From contig JBBQQC010000021.1 in the NCBI GenBank assembly GCA_038216465.1, positions 1 through 57,379 of the forward strand: 57,379 bases of DNA, read 5' to 3'. Shown here one piece after another: positions 42,346-50,983 of the stretch. Numbering within the stretch: position 1 is the stretch's first letter; each line of letters starts with the position of its first letter. The notes below the pieces were generated by a model. The model was not told the origin of the DNA. It saw only the letters and a list, made by a program, of their open reading frames with translations, and did not search any database. Origin of the DNA: JACCZX01 sp038216465 (GTDB lineage Bacteria; Pseudomonadota; Gammaproteobacteria; Burkholderiales; Burkholderiaceae_F). Made by a program: the position numbers and the translations under genes.

Positions 42346-42960
42346 TCAGCGGCTGCGTTCGCCGGTTTTGCGCCCCGACCGCTTCGCAGGCCGCTTCGAC
42401 TTACGCGGCGCGGCCGAGCCGGCGCTGGGGCGTTCGCTGGTTCCGCTGGACGCGACTGCGCCGGCCAGTGCCGGCGCCTCCATCATCCGCTGCACGGCGG
42501 TTTGCCACTGCCGCATCGCGGAGTCGACCATTGCCATCGGGTTTGTCGTTTCCGCCCCGCTTGTCCGCAGGCCAGCGAGCGACGGCAGAGCCATCGACCC
42601 TTGCATCGTGCTTCCGAGAGCATCACGCATGCGCTCCATCATCGAGTAGCTCGCGCGCACGATGTCGTTGTTCATCTCGGCTATCGCTTGCACGATTTCA
42701 CGCTGATAACGCACGCCCTGCTCGGCGGCAGGCCCCGCAGCTTCCGACACCGAGTGCGTGACGTTGCCGCCGTCACGCGCTGCCGACATCGATTGTGCGA
42801 TCGACAGCTGGCCGTCAGCACCGGCACGCATTGCCTGCAACGTGAGCCGCTGCAGACGCTGCATTCCATTTAGCGCTGCATTTGCGATCTCTGCAGTCGC
42901 CGTAGCTTGCGCCTCGTAAAAGTTTGCGAATGGATTTGCGTTCGCGCTCCTCTGTGTCAT
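42346..42960 (-). CDS. Phasin-family protein with basic C-terminal tail
   Basis: 204-residue protein with the phasin (PhaP-like) helical domain in the first half: ANPFANFYEAQATATAEIAN, AEQGVRYQREIVQAIAEMNN and MSMMERMRDALGSTM-like patterns predict amphipathic helices that coat polyhydroxyalkanoate granules. The last 30 residues are dominated by Ser, Pro, Lys and Arg (SAGSAAPRKSKRPAKRSGRK). Such tails occur in DNA-binding phasins such as PhaM and PhaF. It lies 68 bases downstream of the ku gene on the same strand. Confidence 0.75.
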   Translation of the reverse strand: MTQRSANANPFANFYEAQATATAEIANAALNGMQRLQRLTLQAMRAGADGQLSIAQSMSAARDGGNVTHSVSEAAGPAAEQGVRYQREIVQAIAEMNNDIVRASYSMMERMRDALGSTMQGSMALPSLAGLRTSGAETTNPMAMVDSAMRQWQTAVQRMMEAPALAGAVASSGTSERPSAGSAAPRKSKRPAKRSGRKTGERSR

Positions 42961-43028
42961 GGTGTACTCCTCGTGTTTATACGTGGCGCCTGTCCGGCGC
43001 CATCGAAACCCAGCGGGTTTGATTCAGC

Positions 43029-43937
43029 TTACGCGGCTTTCCGCACTGTGCGGCCGGCGCTCTTTTTGGCAGGCTTCTTCGCGGATTTTTTCGCGGCCGG
43101 CTGCTTCGCAGCCGCCTTGCGTGCCGCTGAACCTTCGGCGCGCGTCTCATTGCCGCCGCTTTTTCGCTTCAGGCTCGCGCGCAGCGCATCCATGATGTCA
43201 ATCACCTTGGCGCTCTTCTGCGAGCCCGCCGCATCCTGGGGAACGGTGATCTCCTCACCTTCGACTTTTTTCTGAATCTGCGCTTCGATGCGTTGCTGTA
43301 CGTCGTCGGTGTACCGCGACGGATCGAAAGCCTTCGACGTGATGCTGTCGATCAGCTGATTGGCGAGCGCGAGTTCCTGCGCGCTGACCTTCGCGTCCGG
43401 AATCTCGATCTCACCGATCGGGCGCACTTCGTCTGCGTACAGCAGTTCCTGCAGGATCAGCCCTTCATCGACGACGCGGATGTTGACCAGGTATTGCTTG
43501 CCGCGCGCGGCCCACCGCCCGATGGCCGAGCGGCCCTTGTCGCGCATCGCTTCGGCAAGCAGTCGATAAGGCTTGGCGCCGCCCTTATCGGGGCCCAGGT
43601 AGTAAGCCTTTTCGAAGAACACCGGGTCGATCGATGCGGCGGGCACGAATTCCGTGATCTCGACCGCGCCCGACGACACCTGCTCGAGCGCCTTCAATTC
43701 TTCCTTGGTGAAGGTGACGAAGCGGTCTTTCTCGAACTCGTAGCCTTTGATCATTTCGTTGCGCGCGACGACTTCGCCCGAGTCAGCCGAAACGTATTGT
43801 TGCTTGACCCGCCCCCCCTTTGCGTCAAGCATCGTGAACGACACCCCCGCGCGGGGGTTGGTCGCGGCGAACATCCTGACTGGAATAGTGACGAGCCCGA
43901 ACGTGATCGTCACCGATTGCAAGGAACGAGCGGCCAT
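43029..43937 (-). CDS. ku: Ku, bacterial NHEJ DNA end-binding protein
   Basis: 302-residue Ku homologue. It starts MAARSLQSVTITFGLVTIPV, the family opening, and contains VRMFAATNPRAGVSFTMLDA, GYEFEKDRFVTFTKEEL and KAYYLGPDKGGAKPYRLLAE. The C-terminal tail from about 260 is extremely Lys/Ala-rich (ARKAAAKQPAAKKSAKKPAK), reminiscent of the DNA-binding extensions of other bacterial Ku proteins. It would bridge broken DNA ends. No LigD is adjacent; an ATP-dependent ligase lies 8 kb away on the opposite strand. The ATG at 43937 is chosen for the conserved start. Confidence 0.93.
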   Translation of the reverse strand: MAARSLQSVTITFGLVTIPVRMFAATNPRAGVSFTMLDAKGGRVKQQYVSADSGEVVARNEMIKGYEFEKDRFVTFTKEELKALEQVSSGAVEITEFVPAASIDPVFFEKAYYLGPDKGGAKPYRLLAEAMRDKGRSAIGRWAARGKQYLVNIRVVDEGLILQELLYADEVRPIGEIEIPDAKVSAQELALANQLIDSITSKAFDPSRYTDDVQQRIEAQIQKKVEGEEITVPQDAAGSQKSAKVIDIMDALRASLKRKSGGNETRAEGSAARKAAAKQPAAKKSAKKPAKKSAGRTVRKAA

Positions 43938-44013
43938 GATGAGCTTTCCAGAGTTGTGCGCGCCCGCTGTGGCAAGCGCCAATCCTGCGATTAGTCAGAC
44001 CACATAAAAAACA

Positions 44014-44652
44014 CTATAAATCAACTAGTTTAGCCTTTTTATTAAGGTTATTTCTACATTGCATTGGCTTGCGAAAGAACTCGAACACGTGTCGGTGCGG
44101 CGCATCGACAACCCACCGCCCCTGCCGGACCTCTTCCAGTCGTGCACGCTCGAAGCCCCGCAGTGAAGGAATGTCATCGGGCGACACGCTATTGCGTGGC
44201 GGCACGTCATTCCAGCCGAGCAGTAGATCCCCGCCGGCGCGCAGATGGGCGTGGCATGCGGCGAACGCGGCATCGGCGTCCGCGAGCGCGTTCAGCCCCC
44301 AACCCAGCACGCCGTTGCAGATGACGAGGTCGAAGTACGCGGGCTTTACATGACGGCCCAAGTACTGCAGCTGATCGACGATGTGGTTTGCGCTGCCGTA
44401 TCGACGCCGCCGTGCCACCGGATCGATGGTCCAGTATGCGCGCCCGGCAAAGTACTCGCCGTAACACCTCGTATACGGGGCACACCCGACGAACAGCACG
44501 GATTGGATATCGGGGCGGCGCGCGTAGGCGGGCAAGATAGTTTGTTCAAGTACACGCCGGTCTTCGCTAAGCAATCGCGGGGGCAAGCCCATCGCGCCCC
44601 GGCCAGCCAGCGCCACAGTGCGCAGCAGGCCTTGAATCGAAGGAACAATCAC
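44014..44652 (-). CDS. Methyltransferase-like protein (class I fold, atypical motif I)
   Basis: 212-residue protein whose middle resembles a class I SAM methyltransferase: QSVLFVGCAPYTRCYGEYFA occupies the motif I position but lacks the usual G-x-G, with the acidic YWTIDPV after it, and DLVICNGVLGWGLNALADAD and RAGGDLLLGWND are later motif-like parts. It follows ccmI by 11 bases on the same strand and may be in the ccm transcript. The last 12 residues (NNLNKKAKLVDL) and the bases after the stop are strikingly AT-rich compared with the surroundings. The substrate is unknown. Confidence 0.62.
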   Translation of the reverse strand: MIVPSIQGLLRTVALAGRGAMGLPPRLLSEDRRVLEQTILPAYARRPDIQSVLFVGCAPYTRCYGEYFAGRAYWTIDPVARRRRYGSANHIVDQLQYLGRHVKPAYFDLVICNGVLGWGLNALADADAAFAACHAHLRAGGDLLLGWNDVPPRNSVSPDDIPSLRGFERARLEEVRQGRWVVDAPHRHVFEFFRKPMQCRNNLNKKAKLVDL

Positions 44653-44663
44653 GCTGCCGCGCC

Positions 44664-45896
44664 TTATGGAATGGCGCGGTCGATCACGAGCGACATTCCC
44701 TGGGTGCCTACTTTCACCTTCTCGGCGGCGCCTTCCAGATCGCCGCTCGTAGGTATCGCATTGCCGGAGCGCGATACGCGGGCGTTGACCATGACTTCGC
44801 TCAACGCTGAAATCTTTGCGGTCGGCGACATCGCGCGTGAGTCATCCAGGGTGAACCGCAACGGCAGCTCGCTGACGCGCGCGCGCACGACGGCGACAGG
44901 CATGCGTGACCCGTCGGCCGGGCGTGCAAATACGAATACCGAATCGTCGGGCCTGACCTTCGATGCAAGCGCGGGACTAAGTGCCACCGTGCCGCCAACG
45001 CTGCGAGCATCGCCAACACCCGCCACTGGCGCTCCCTTCGAAGCCTGCGCGACCGGTGGCAGACCTGCCAGCGAGCGCGCTTCATCGATGCTGCCCTGCA
45101 CGCGTTGCCTCAACGGTGAATCTGCAGGTGCCGTGTCCCGCAGGCGCTGCCAGTATTCGGCGGCAGCCTTGTATTCCTTGCGATCGAACGCCTCGGAGCC
45201 GGCCATGGCGAGCGCTTTCCATTGTGTGGGATCGATCTTCAGCGCAAGTCGCACCAGCTCCATCGGCTTGCCGGCAAAGTTTCGTCCTTGATTCATCGCC
45301 AGCGCGTCGGCGTAGTCAGCCAGCATATCGGCATCGTTGGGAACCAGTGCGCTCAGCGTTTCGTACGCGGTAGCGGCCTCCTGGAAATTGCCCATCGCGT
45401 AGTGCGTACGCGCCAGAATCATCCACCCCTCAACGTTATCCGGTTCCTTTACGAGTCTCTGCTTGACCTGCGCAATCATCGCATCAACCTGCTCGCGGGT
45501 CGGCTGCTGATCCGGCGCGAGCGCGGCCGATGGTGACAGAGCACCGGGAGTGCCGACCTGCCAGTAAAGCGCCGCTGCCGCAGCCGGGATCAAGAGTGCA
45601 ATGACGACCGCAGGCCATGCATGATTGCGCTGATCGGTGCGTGTGGAATGGGGCGCTGCGCGCGCTTCATCCAGCAGCCGGCGCTCAAGCTCGCTTCTGG
45701 ACTCCGTGTATTGCTCGGCGGATATTGTTCCGCGGGCGAGGTCGGAATCGAGATCGGCGAATTGATCCTTGAAGATCGTCACGTTCGCCGCCGCATGCTC
45801 GACGGCGCGCGCTGAGGTGGGCCGCAGCAGCGGCCACAGAACCCATGCCAGCGCCACCGTCACCATCGCAACGGCGATAACCACGAACAGCGTCAC
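44664..45896 (-). CDS. ccmI: Cytochrome c maturation protein CcmI (TPR)
   Basis: 410-residue membrane-anchored apocytochrome chaperone. From the GTG at 45896 the protein starts with a hydrophobic helix (TLFVVIAVAMVTVALAWVLW), then a cytoplasmic loop with a leucine-zipper-like stretch, a second helix (VVIALLIPAAAAALYW) and TPR repeats: VEGWMILARTHYAMGNFQEA and WKALAMAGSEAFDRKEYKAA. The C-terminal part (about 320-410) is a beta domain. The GTG overlaps the ccmH stop (GTGA), so it is coupled. Known role: binding of unfolded cytochrome c for haem ligation. Confidence 0.88.
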   Translation of the reverse strand: MTLFVVIAVAMVTVALAWVLWPLLRPTSARAVEHAAANVTIFKDQFADLDSDLARGTISAEQYTESRSELERRLLDEARAAPHSTRTDQRNHAWPAVVIALLIPAAAAALYWQVGTPGALSPSAALAPDQQPTREQVDAMIAQVKQRLVKEPDNVEGWMILARTHYAMGNFQEAATAYETLSALVPNDADMLADYADALAMNQGRNFAGKPMELVRLALKIDPTQWKALAMAGSEAFDRKEYKAAAEYWQRLRDTAPADSPLRQRVQGSIDEARSLAGLPPVAQASKGAPVAGVGDARSVGGTVALSPALASKVRPDDSVFVFARPADGSRMPVAVVRARVSELPLRFTLDDSRAMSPTAKISALSEVMVNARVSRSGNAIPTSGDLEGAAEKVKVGTQGMSLVIDRAIP

Positions 45897-46345
45897 TGTA
45901 AATGACCCAGCAGACGCTCGGCTTCGGCGTGCTCGGCGTCGGACAGCGGCCGCTCGACCGCACGGCGGCGCCGTTTGCGCAGAGCGCGCGCGAACGCAAT
46001 TAACGCCGCGATCGCCAGTAACGCGGGGCCAAACCACAGCAGCAATGTGTGCGGCTTGACCGGCGGGCGATACAGCACGAAGTCGCCATAACGCGCGACC
46101 ATGAAATCCATGATTTCACGATCGCTGCGGCCGGCGCGGATCTGCTCGTTGATCTCACGCCGCAGGTCGACCGCAAGCTCGGCGTTCGATTCGGCGATCG
46201 ACTGGTTCTGGCATACGAGACAACGCAGCTGCTCGGCCAGCGCCACCGCACGCCGCGCGGTGGCGGCATCGAGCGGTAGTGCCGGCTTGGTCGCGAGAGC
46301 GATGCCGGTCATCAACATCAGCATCAAGGCAAACGCAACGCGCAT
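45893..46345 (-). CDS. ccmH: Cytochrome c maturation protein CcmH
   Basis: 150-residue thioredoxin-like haem-lyase subunit. A signal or anchor (MRVAFALMLMLMTGIALA) is followed by the redox motif LRCLVCQNQSIAESNAELA (Cys42 and Cys45), then RYGDFVLYRPPVKPHT and a C-terminal membrane helix (LLWFGPALLAIAALIAF). It reduces apocytochrome cysteines. ATG at 46345 chosen for the signal peptide. Its stop overlaps ccmI. Confidence 0.9.
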   Translation of the reverse strand: MRVAFALMLMLMTGIALATKPALPLDAATARRAVALAEQLRCLVCQNQSIAESNAELAVDLRREINEQIRAGRSDREIMDFMVARYGDFVLYRPPVKPHTLLLWFGPALLAIAALIAFARALRKRRRRAVERPLSDAEHAEAERLLGHLQ

Positions 46346-46350
46346 CGCCG

Positions 46351-46941
46351 TCACGACTGCCGCAGCTGCTGCACGAGCGGCAGAATCTTGTCGCGCCACA
46401 CCTCGGCGGTGATCGGGCCGATCTGCTTGAAGCGAATCACGCCGGCCTTGTCGATCACGAACGTTTCAGGCACGCCGTACACGCCGTACTCGATGCCGAC
46501 GCGGCCGTCGGCATCGGCGGCCGAGAGTTGGTAAGGGTCTCCCATCTGTCGCAGCCATCCGAGTGCAGCGTCGCGCTGGTCTTTGTAGTTGAGACCGACA
46601 ATCGGCACGACTTTTTTCTTCGCGAGGTCGACCAGCAACGGATGTTCGACGCGGCACGCCACACACCACGATGCCCAGACATTGAGCAGCCACACCTGGC
46701 CTCGCATCTGCTGCGGCGAAAACGTCTGTTCGGAGACTGCGAGCTGCGCCAGCTGAAATGAAGGCGCAGGCTTGCCGATGAACGGCGACGGCACTTCACG
46801 CGGATTCAGACCGAGCCCGACGAACAGAAAGCCGGCGAGCACCGCGAAGATCGCTAACGGCAACGCGAAGCGCAGTGCGGATTTTGGCTCCGACGCAGCA
46901 GCGCGCGCGGCATTCATTGCATTGTCGACGACATCGCTCAC
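46351..46941 (-). CDS. ccmG: Cytochrome c maturation thioredoxin CcmG/DsbE
   Basis: 196-residue membrane-anchored thiol reductant. GTG start at 46941 overlaps the ccmF stop (GTGA). One transmembrane helix (ALPLAIFAVLAGFLFVGLGL) is followed by the thioredoxin fold with active site VWASWCVACRVEH (Cys93, Cys96) and GVYGVPETFVIDKAG, which contains the cis-Pro. The dithiol loop is CVAC rather than the common CPTC/CPYC. It reduces CcmH and apocytochrome. Confidence 0.9.
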   Translation of the reverse strand: MSDVVDNAMNAARAAASEPKSALRFALPLAIFAVLAGFLFVGLGLNPREVPSPFIGKPAPSFQLAQLAVSEQTFSPQQMRGQVWLLNVWASWCVACRVEHPLLVDLAKKKVVPIVGLNYKDQRDAALGWLRQMGDPYQLSAADADGRVGIEYGVYGVPETFVIDKAGVIRFKQIGPITAEVWRDKILPLVQQLRQS

Positions 46942-48911
46942 GCGGGCACCTCGGCTGCCGATGCGCTGCGCCGAGCCAGCAATCGATAGCGGCGATCCGA
47001 CAGCGCAAGGGCGCCGCCCAACGCCATCAGCAGGCACCCGCTCCAGATCCAGGTCACCAACGGCTTGTGATAGACGCGCACGCTCCAAGCACCCTGACCG
47101 CTCGGATCGATCGGCTCGCCCAGTGATATGTAGATGTCGCCCAGCGGACCGGTGTCGATCGCGGCCTCGGTCATCGGCATCTTCTGCACGTTGTAGATGC
47201 GTTTTTCGGGATACATCGTCACCACCGGATTGCCGCCGCGACTGACCTCGACCATGCCGCGTGCGCCGGTGTAGTTGGGACCCACGAGCTTCTGCGTGCC
47301 GTTGAACTTGATGTCGTAGCGCCCTACCTGCACGGTTTCGCCCACGTTCATCCGCATGTCGCGCTCGACCTGGTAGCCGTTGACGACAGTCACTCCGACG
47401 ATGAACACGGCGATGCCGAAGTGCGCCAGCTGCATTCCCCAATAGGCGCGACCTTGCGCGCGCAGGCGCTCGAGCAACCCTCCGCGCACATGCCGAATCC
47501 GCTCCTTGATGTTCAGCGCGATCGACGCCATCACCCAGAACGCGAGAAACAGTCCGAAGCTGATCCACGGCGTAAAGTGGCCCGCAATCACCGGCACGAT
47601 CAGCGCAGTCACCAGCGCGACCACGAACGCCCATTTCAGCCGCGTCGCCAGGTCCGGCATTTCGGCCTTCTTCCAGCGCGCCAGCGGTCCGATGCCCATC
47701 AGGAACACCAACGGCGCCATCACCGCCCCGAACACCAGGTTGAAATACGGCGGTCCGACCGACGCCTTTGGCAGCGACAGTGCGTCGAGAAACAGCGGAT
47801 ACAGCGTGCCGAGCAGTACCGATGCGGCCGCCACCCCCAGCAACAGGTTGTTCAACAACAGAAACGACTCGCGCGATACCGTTTCAAACCTGCCCCCCAG
47901 TCCGACTTTCGGCGCACGCCACGCAAATAGTGCGAGCGACGAGCCGATCACCAAGACCAGGAACGCGAGGATGAAAACACCGCGCTTCGGATCAGTCGCA
48001 AATGCGTGCACCGACGTCAACACACCCGAACGCACCAGGAACGTCCCCAACAGCGACAGCGAAAACGCGCAGATCGCGAGCAGCACCGTCCAGCTTCTAA
48101 AGCTGCCGCGCTTTTCAGTCGTGGCCAATGAGTGGATCAATGCGGTGCCGACCAGCCACGGCATGAAAGACGCATTCTCGACCGGATCCCAGAACCACCA
48201 GCCGCCCCAGCCCAGTTCGTAATAGGCCCACCAGCTGCCGAGCGCGATGCCGCAGGTCAGAAAACACCAGGCGAGTGTCGTCCAGGGCCTCGACCAGCGT
48301 GCCCAGGCAGCGTCCAGCTTGCCGCCGAGCAGCGCCGCTATCGCGAACGAAAAAGCCACCGAGAAGCCGACGTAACCCATGTAAAGCATGGGTGGATGGA
48401 ACACCATGCCCGGGTCCTGCAACAGCGGGTTCAAGTCGCGACCATCGGCAGCAGCCGGCAGCAAACGGTCGAACGGATTCGACGTCAACAGCATGAACAG
48501 CAAAAATCCGATCGAGATCACGCCTTGCACGCCAATTACGCGCGCGACCATGTCATCCGGCAAGTGGCGTGAAAAGACCGACACCGCGAACGTCCACCAC
48601 GCGAGCATCAACACCCAAAGCAGCAACGAGCCTTCGTGCGATCCCCAGCTCGCTGCGATTCGATAATGCAGCGGCAGCTGCGAATTCGAGTTGCTCGCAA
48701 CGTTGCCAACCGAGAAATCGTTCGAGACGAACGAGGTCACCAGGCACCCGAACGCCAGCGTGATGAACAGCACCTGTCCGCGCGCGGCAGGGCGCGCGAC
48801 GGCCATCAGCGTGCGGTCAGCGCGTGCGGCGCCAACAATCGGCAACACCGCCTGCGCGGTAGCGAGCAGCAGCGCGAGGATCAGCGCGAAGTTTCCAATT
48901 TCAGGAATCAC
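46938..48911 (-). CDS. ccmF: Haem lyase subunit CcmF
   Basis: 657-residue multi-pass membrane protein that attaches haem to apocytochrome c with CcmH. The WWD domain is in ELGWGGWWFWDPVENASFMP, and conserved LLQDPGMVFHPPMLYMGYVG and GVALGSWWAYYELGW are present. About 15 hydrophobic helices. The stop overlaps ccmG; ccmE lies just upstream with a six-base gap. All family landmarks are intact. Confidence 0.95.
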   Translation of the reverse strand: MIPEIGNFALILALLLATAQAVLPIVGAARADRTLMAVARPAARGQVLFITLAFGCLVTSFVSNDFSVGNVASNSNSQLPLHYRIAASWGSHEGSLLLWVLMLAWWTFAVSVFSRHLPDDMVARVIGVQGVISIGFLLFMLLTSNPFDRLLPAAADGRDLNPLLQDPGMVFHPPMLYMGYVGFSVAFSFAIAALLGGKLDAAWARWSRPWTTLAWCFLTCGIALGSWWAYYELGWGGWWFWDPVENASFMPWLVGTALIHSLATTEKRGSFRSWTVLLAICAFSLSLLGTFLVRSGVLTSVHAFATDPKRGVFILAFLVLVIGSSLALFAWRAPKVGLGGRFETVSRESFLLLNNLLLGVAAASVLLGTLYPLFLDALSLPKASVGPPYFNLVFGAVMAPLVFLMGIGPLARWKKAEMPDLATRLKWAFVVALVTALIVPVIAGHFTPWISFGLFLAFWVMASIALNIKERIRHVRGGLLERLRAQGRAYWGMQLAHFGIAVFIVGVTVVNGYQVERDMRMNVGETVQVGRYDIKFNGTQKLVGPNYTGARGMVEVSRGGNPVVTMYPEKRIYNVQKMPMTEAAIDTGPLGDIYISLGEPIDPSGQGAWSVRVYHKPLVTWIWSGCLLMALGGALALSDRRYRLLARRSASAAEVPA

Positions 48912-48917
48912 GATGGG

Positions 48918-49361
48918 TTACTGCAGTGTCTTGCGCGCTTTTTGCGCCTGCTCGACCGCATGCGCGGCATCTGGTGGAGTGTAGTTCTCGTCGTGTTTGG
49001 CGAGCACCTCGTGCGCGCGAAACACGCCGTCGTCGCCCAGCTTGCCTTGCGCGACGACACCCTTGCCTTCCTTGAACAGGTCCGGAAGGATTCCGGTGTA
49101 CACGACCGGGATGATCTTCGCGGTGTCGGTGACGTTGAACGACACCGTCAGTCCATCCGACTGCCGCTTTAGGCTGCCCTGCACGACCAGCCCACCGATC
49201 CTGAATGCCTTGCCCTGCGGCGCTTCCTTGTTTGCGATCTGCGACGGGCTGTAGAAGAACACCAGGTTCTGCTGAAAGGCCGATAGCACCAGCGCGGCGG
49301 CTACACCCAGCACCGCGAGCCCAGCAACAATCAGCGTCAGTCGTTTATGGCGAGGCTTCAT
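48918..49361 (-). CDS. ccmE: Haem chaperone CcmE
   Basis: 147-residue periplasmic haem chaperone anchored by an N-terminal helix (LTLIVAGLAVLGVAAALVL). The OB-fold has FRIGGLVVQGSLKR and VVYTGILPDLFKEGKGVVAQ, and the haem-binding motif AHEVLAKHDENYTPP carries His123 and Tyr127. The start overlaps the 3' end of ccmD. The C-terminal tail is disordered (AVEQAQKARKTLQ). Confidence 0.93.
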   Translation of the reverse strand: MKPRHKRLTLIVAGLAVLGVAAALVLSAFQQNLVFFYSPSQIANKEAPQGKAFRIGGLVVQGSLKRQSDGLTVSFNVTDTAKIIPVVYTGILPDLFKEGKGVVAQGKLGDDGVFRAHEVLAKHDENYTPPDAAHAVEQAQKARKTLQ

Positions 49362-49537
49362 TTCGGATTCGAGCTTCGTGTTACTTCCTGTCTCATTTCA
49401 TGCACCGCTTCGGCACGACGGGCCCTCAACAGCCAGAGTTCGATCCCGATCACGGCCAGCAGAGCCGCGTAGGAGCCCCAGACGTAAAAACCGTAGCCTC
49501 CCATCGCCCAGAAGTCAGCCGCGCTGCCCCAGTTCAC
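49358..49537 (-). CDS. ccmD: Small membrane protein CcmD
   Basis: 59-residue protein from a GTG at 49537 that overlaps the ccmC stop (GTGA). It has FWAMGGYGFYVWGSYAALLA, the CcmD hallmark, then one helix (AVIGIELWLL) and a charged cytoplasmic tail (RARRAEAVHEMRQEVTRSSN). CcmD helps release holo-CcmE from CcmABC. A longer ATG start at 49573 would add 12 residues inside ccmC and is unlikely. Confidence 0.85.
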   Translation of the reverse strand: MNWGSAADFWAMGGYGFYVWGSYAALLAVIGIELWLLRARRAEAVHEMRQEVTRSSNPK

Positions 49538-50307
49538 TTGAGCCGTCCCTGCACGATAAGTTCCTTCGTCCATTCGGCGCGCTTCTCACGCTCGAGCACG
49601 ATACTGCGCACACGGTGCAATGCCGCACCGATGCTGTACATCCAAAAGGCGAGCGCCATCAGCAGCATTCCCAGAAGCATCGTCGCGGCCATCGAGGGCG
49701 AGCGCGTCAGGCTGACCGACGAGCCCTGGTGCAACGTGTTCCACCATTGCACCGAAAAATAGATGATCGGAATGTTGACCACGCCGACCAAAGCGAGCAC
49801 CGCACCGGCCCTGTCGGCACGGCGGGGATCATCGATGGCAGCCTGCAGCGCCAGAAATCCGAGATACAAAAACAGCAGCACCAGCTCGGACGTCAGCCGT
49901 GCATCCCACACCCAGTAGGTACCCCACGTCGGCCGGCCCCACAGCGAACCCGTAATCAGTGCCAGCACCGTCATCAAGGCGCCGGTCGGCGCGATTGCGC
50001 TCGCCATCATCGACGACATGCGCGTGTTCATGATCAGTCCGAGGGCAGCCCAGAATGCCATCACTAGATAGAGGAACATCGACATCCACGCGGCAGGCAC
50101 GTGAATGAAGATGATGCGATACGACTCGCCTTGGGTCGCATCGGTCGGAGCCACGAAAAATCCGATGTAAAGCCCGACAGCACCGAGCACGGCTGCCAGC
50201 GTGAAGAACCACGCCGTCATTTTTCCGGCCAGCGGAAAAAACCTCTGCGGCGACGAAAACCAGAATAGACCAGGCCGTGAAATGGAAGCCATGCCGACGC
50301 TGCTCAT
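49534..50307 (-). CDS. ccmC: Haem exporter/handling protein CcmC
   Basis: 257-residue membrane protein that loads haem on CcmE. The tryptophan-rich WWD-type domain is in GRPTWGTYWVWDARLTSELV, with VPAAWMSMFLYL and PIIYFSVQWWNTLHQGSSV providing the flanking His residues (IFIHVPAAW and NTLHQG). Six helices. The start at 50307 immediately follows the ccmB stop. A longer start at 50334 would overlap ccmB. Confidence 0.94.
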   Translation of the reverse strand: MSSVGMASISRPGLFWFSSPQRFFPLAGKMTAWFFTLAAVLGAVGLYIGFFVAPTDATQGESYRIIFIHVPAAWMSMFLYLVMAFWAALGLIMNTRMSSMMASAIAPTGALMTVLALITGSLWGRPTWGTYWVWDARLTSELVLLFLYLGFLALQAAIDDPRRADRAGAVLALVGVVNIPIIYFSVQWWNTLHQGSSVSLTRSPSMAATMLLGMLLMALAFWMYSIGAALHRVRSIVLEREKRAEWTKELIVQGRLK

Positions 50308-50308
50308 G

Positions 50309-50977
50309 TCATTCAACCGAAATGCGGAGCGCAACCGCCACTGCCCATGGCGTCAGAACCATCGCAGACAGCGCAAACGCGCCCAGCAGCAGGAAATACG
50401 CGGTAACACCGAGGCCGGAACTCGCGGCGCCGACCGCACCGGCGCCGAATATCAGAACCGGTATGTACAGCGGAAGTACCAGCAGTGATGTTAACACCCC
50501 GCCTCCGCGCAATCCGAGGGTCAACGCGGCGCCGATCGAACCGATCAGCGACAGTACCGGCGTCCCGAGCGCAAGCGCTACGACCAGCACCATGGTGGCT
50601 TTGACGTCGAGATCGAACGCGACGCCGAAAGCGACAGCCATGATGGTCAGCGGCAGACCGGTGGTGAGCCAGTGCGCTGCGGCCTTGCCAAGCACGATCA
50701 ATTGCAACGGCTCCGCCGACAACAGCATTTGCTCCAGCGTGCCGTCGGCGTAGTCGTTAGAGAACAGTCGCGGCAGCGACAAGATGGCGGCGAGCAGCGC
50801 GGCGACCCATACGACGCCGGCTGCGATGTTGCGCAACAATGCAGGCTCAGGCCCGATGCCCAACGGAACCATCGTCACCACCACAACGAAGAAAAACAAT
50901 GTGTTCAGCACATCGGATTTTTGCCGCATCGCTAGCAGCAGATCGCGGCGAATTACCTGCAAAAAGACGCTCAGCAT
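50309..50977 (-). CDS. ccmB: Haem ABC transporter permease CcmB
   Basis: 222-residue membrane subunit of the CcmAB complex. It opens MLSVFLQVIRRDLLLAMRQK and continues with LFFFVVVVTMVPLGIGPEP and RLFSNDYADGTLEQMLLSAE, the family signature. Six helices. It is six bases downstream of ccmA and one base ahead of ccmC. With CcmA it powers release of holo-CcmE. Confidence 0.94.
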   Translation of the reverse strand: MLSVFLQVIRRDLLLAMRQKSDVLNTLFFFVVVVTMVPLGIGPEPALLRNIAAGVVWVAALLAAILSLPRLFSNDYADGTLEQMLLSAEPLQLIVLGKAAAHWLTTGLPLTIMAVAFGVAFDLDVKATMVLVVALALGTPVLSLIGSIGAALTLGLRGGGVLTSLLVLPLYIPVLIFGAGAVGAASSGLGVTAYFLLLGAFALSAMVLTPWAVAVALRISVE

Positions 50978-50983
50978 GCGGCT

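Noticed and set aside
46351..47634. N-terminal extension of ccmG into ccmF
   Set aside because: It is Arg-rich shadow sequence inside ccmF; the GTG at 46941 gives a normal CcmG.
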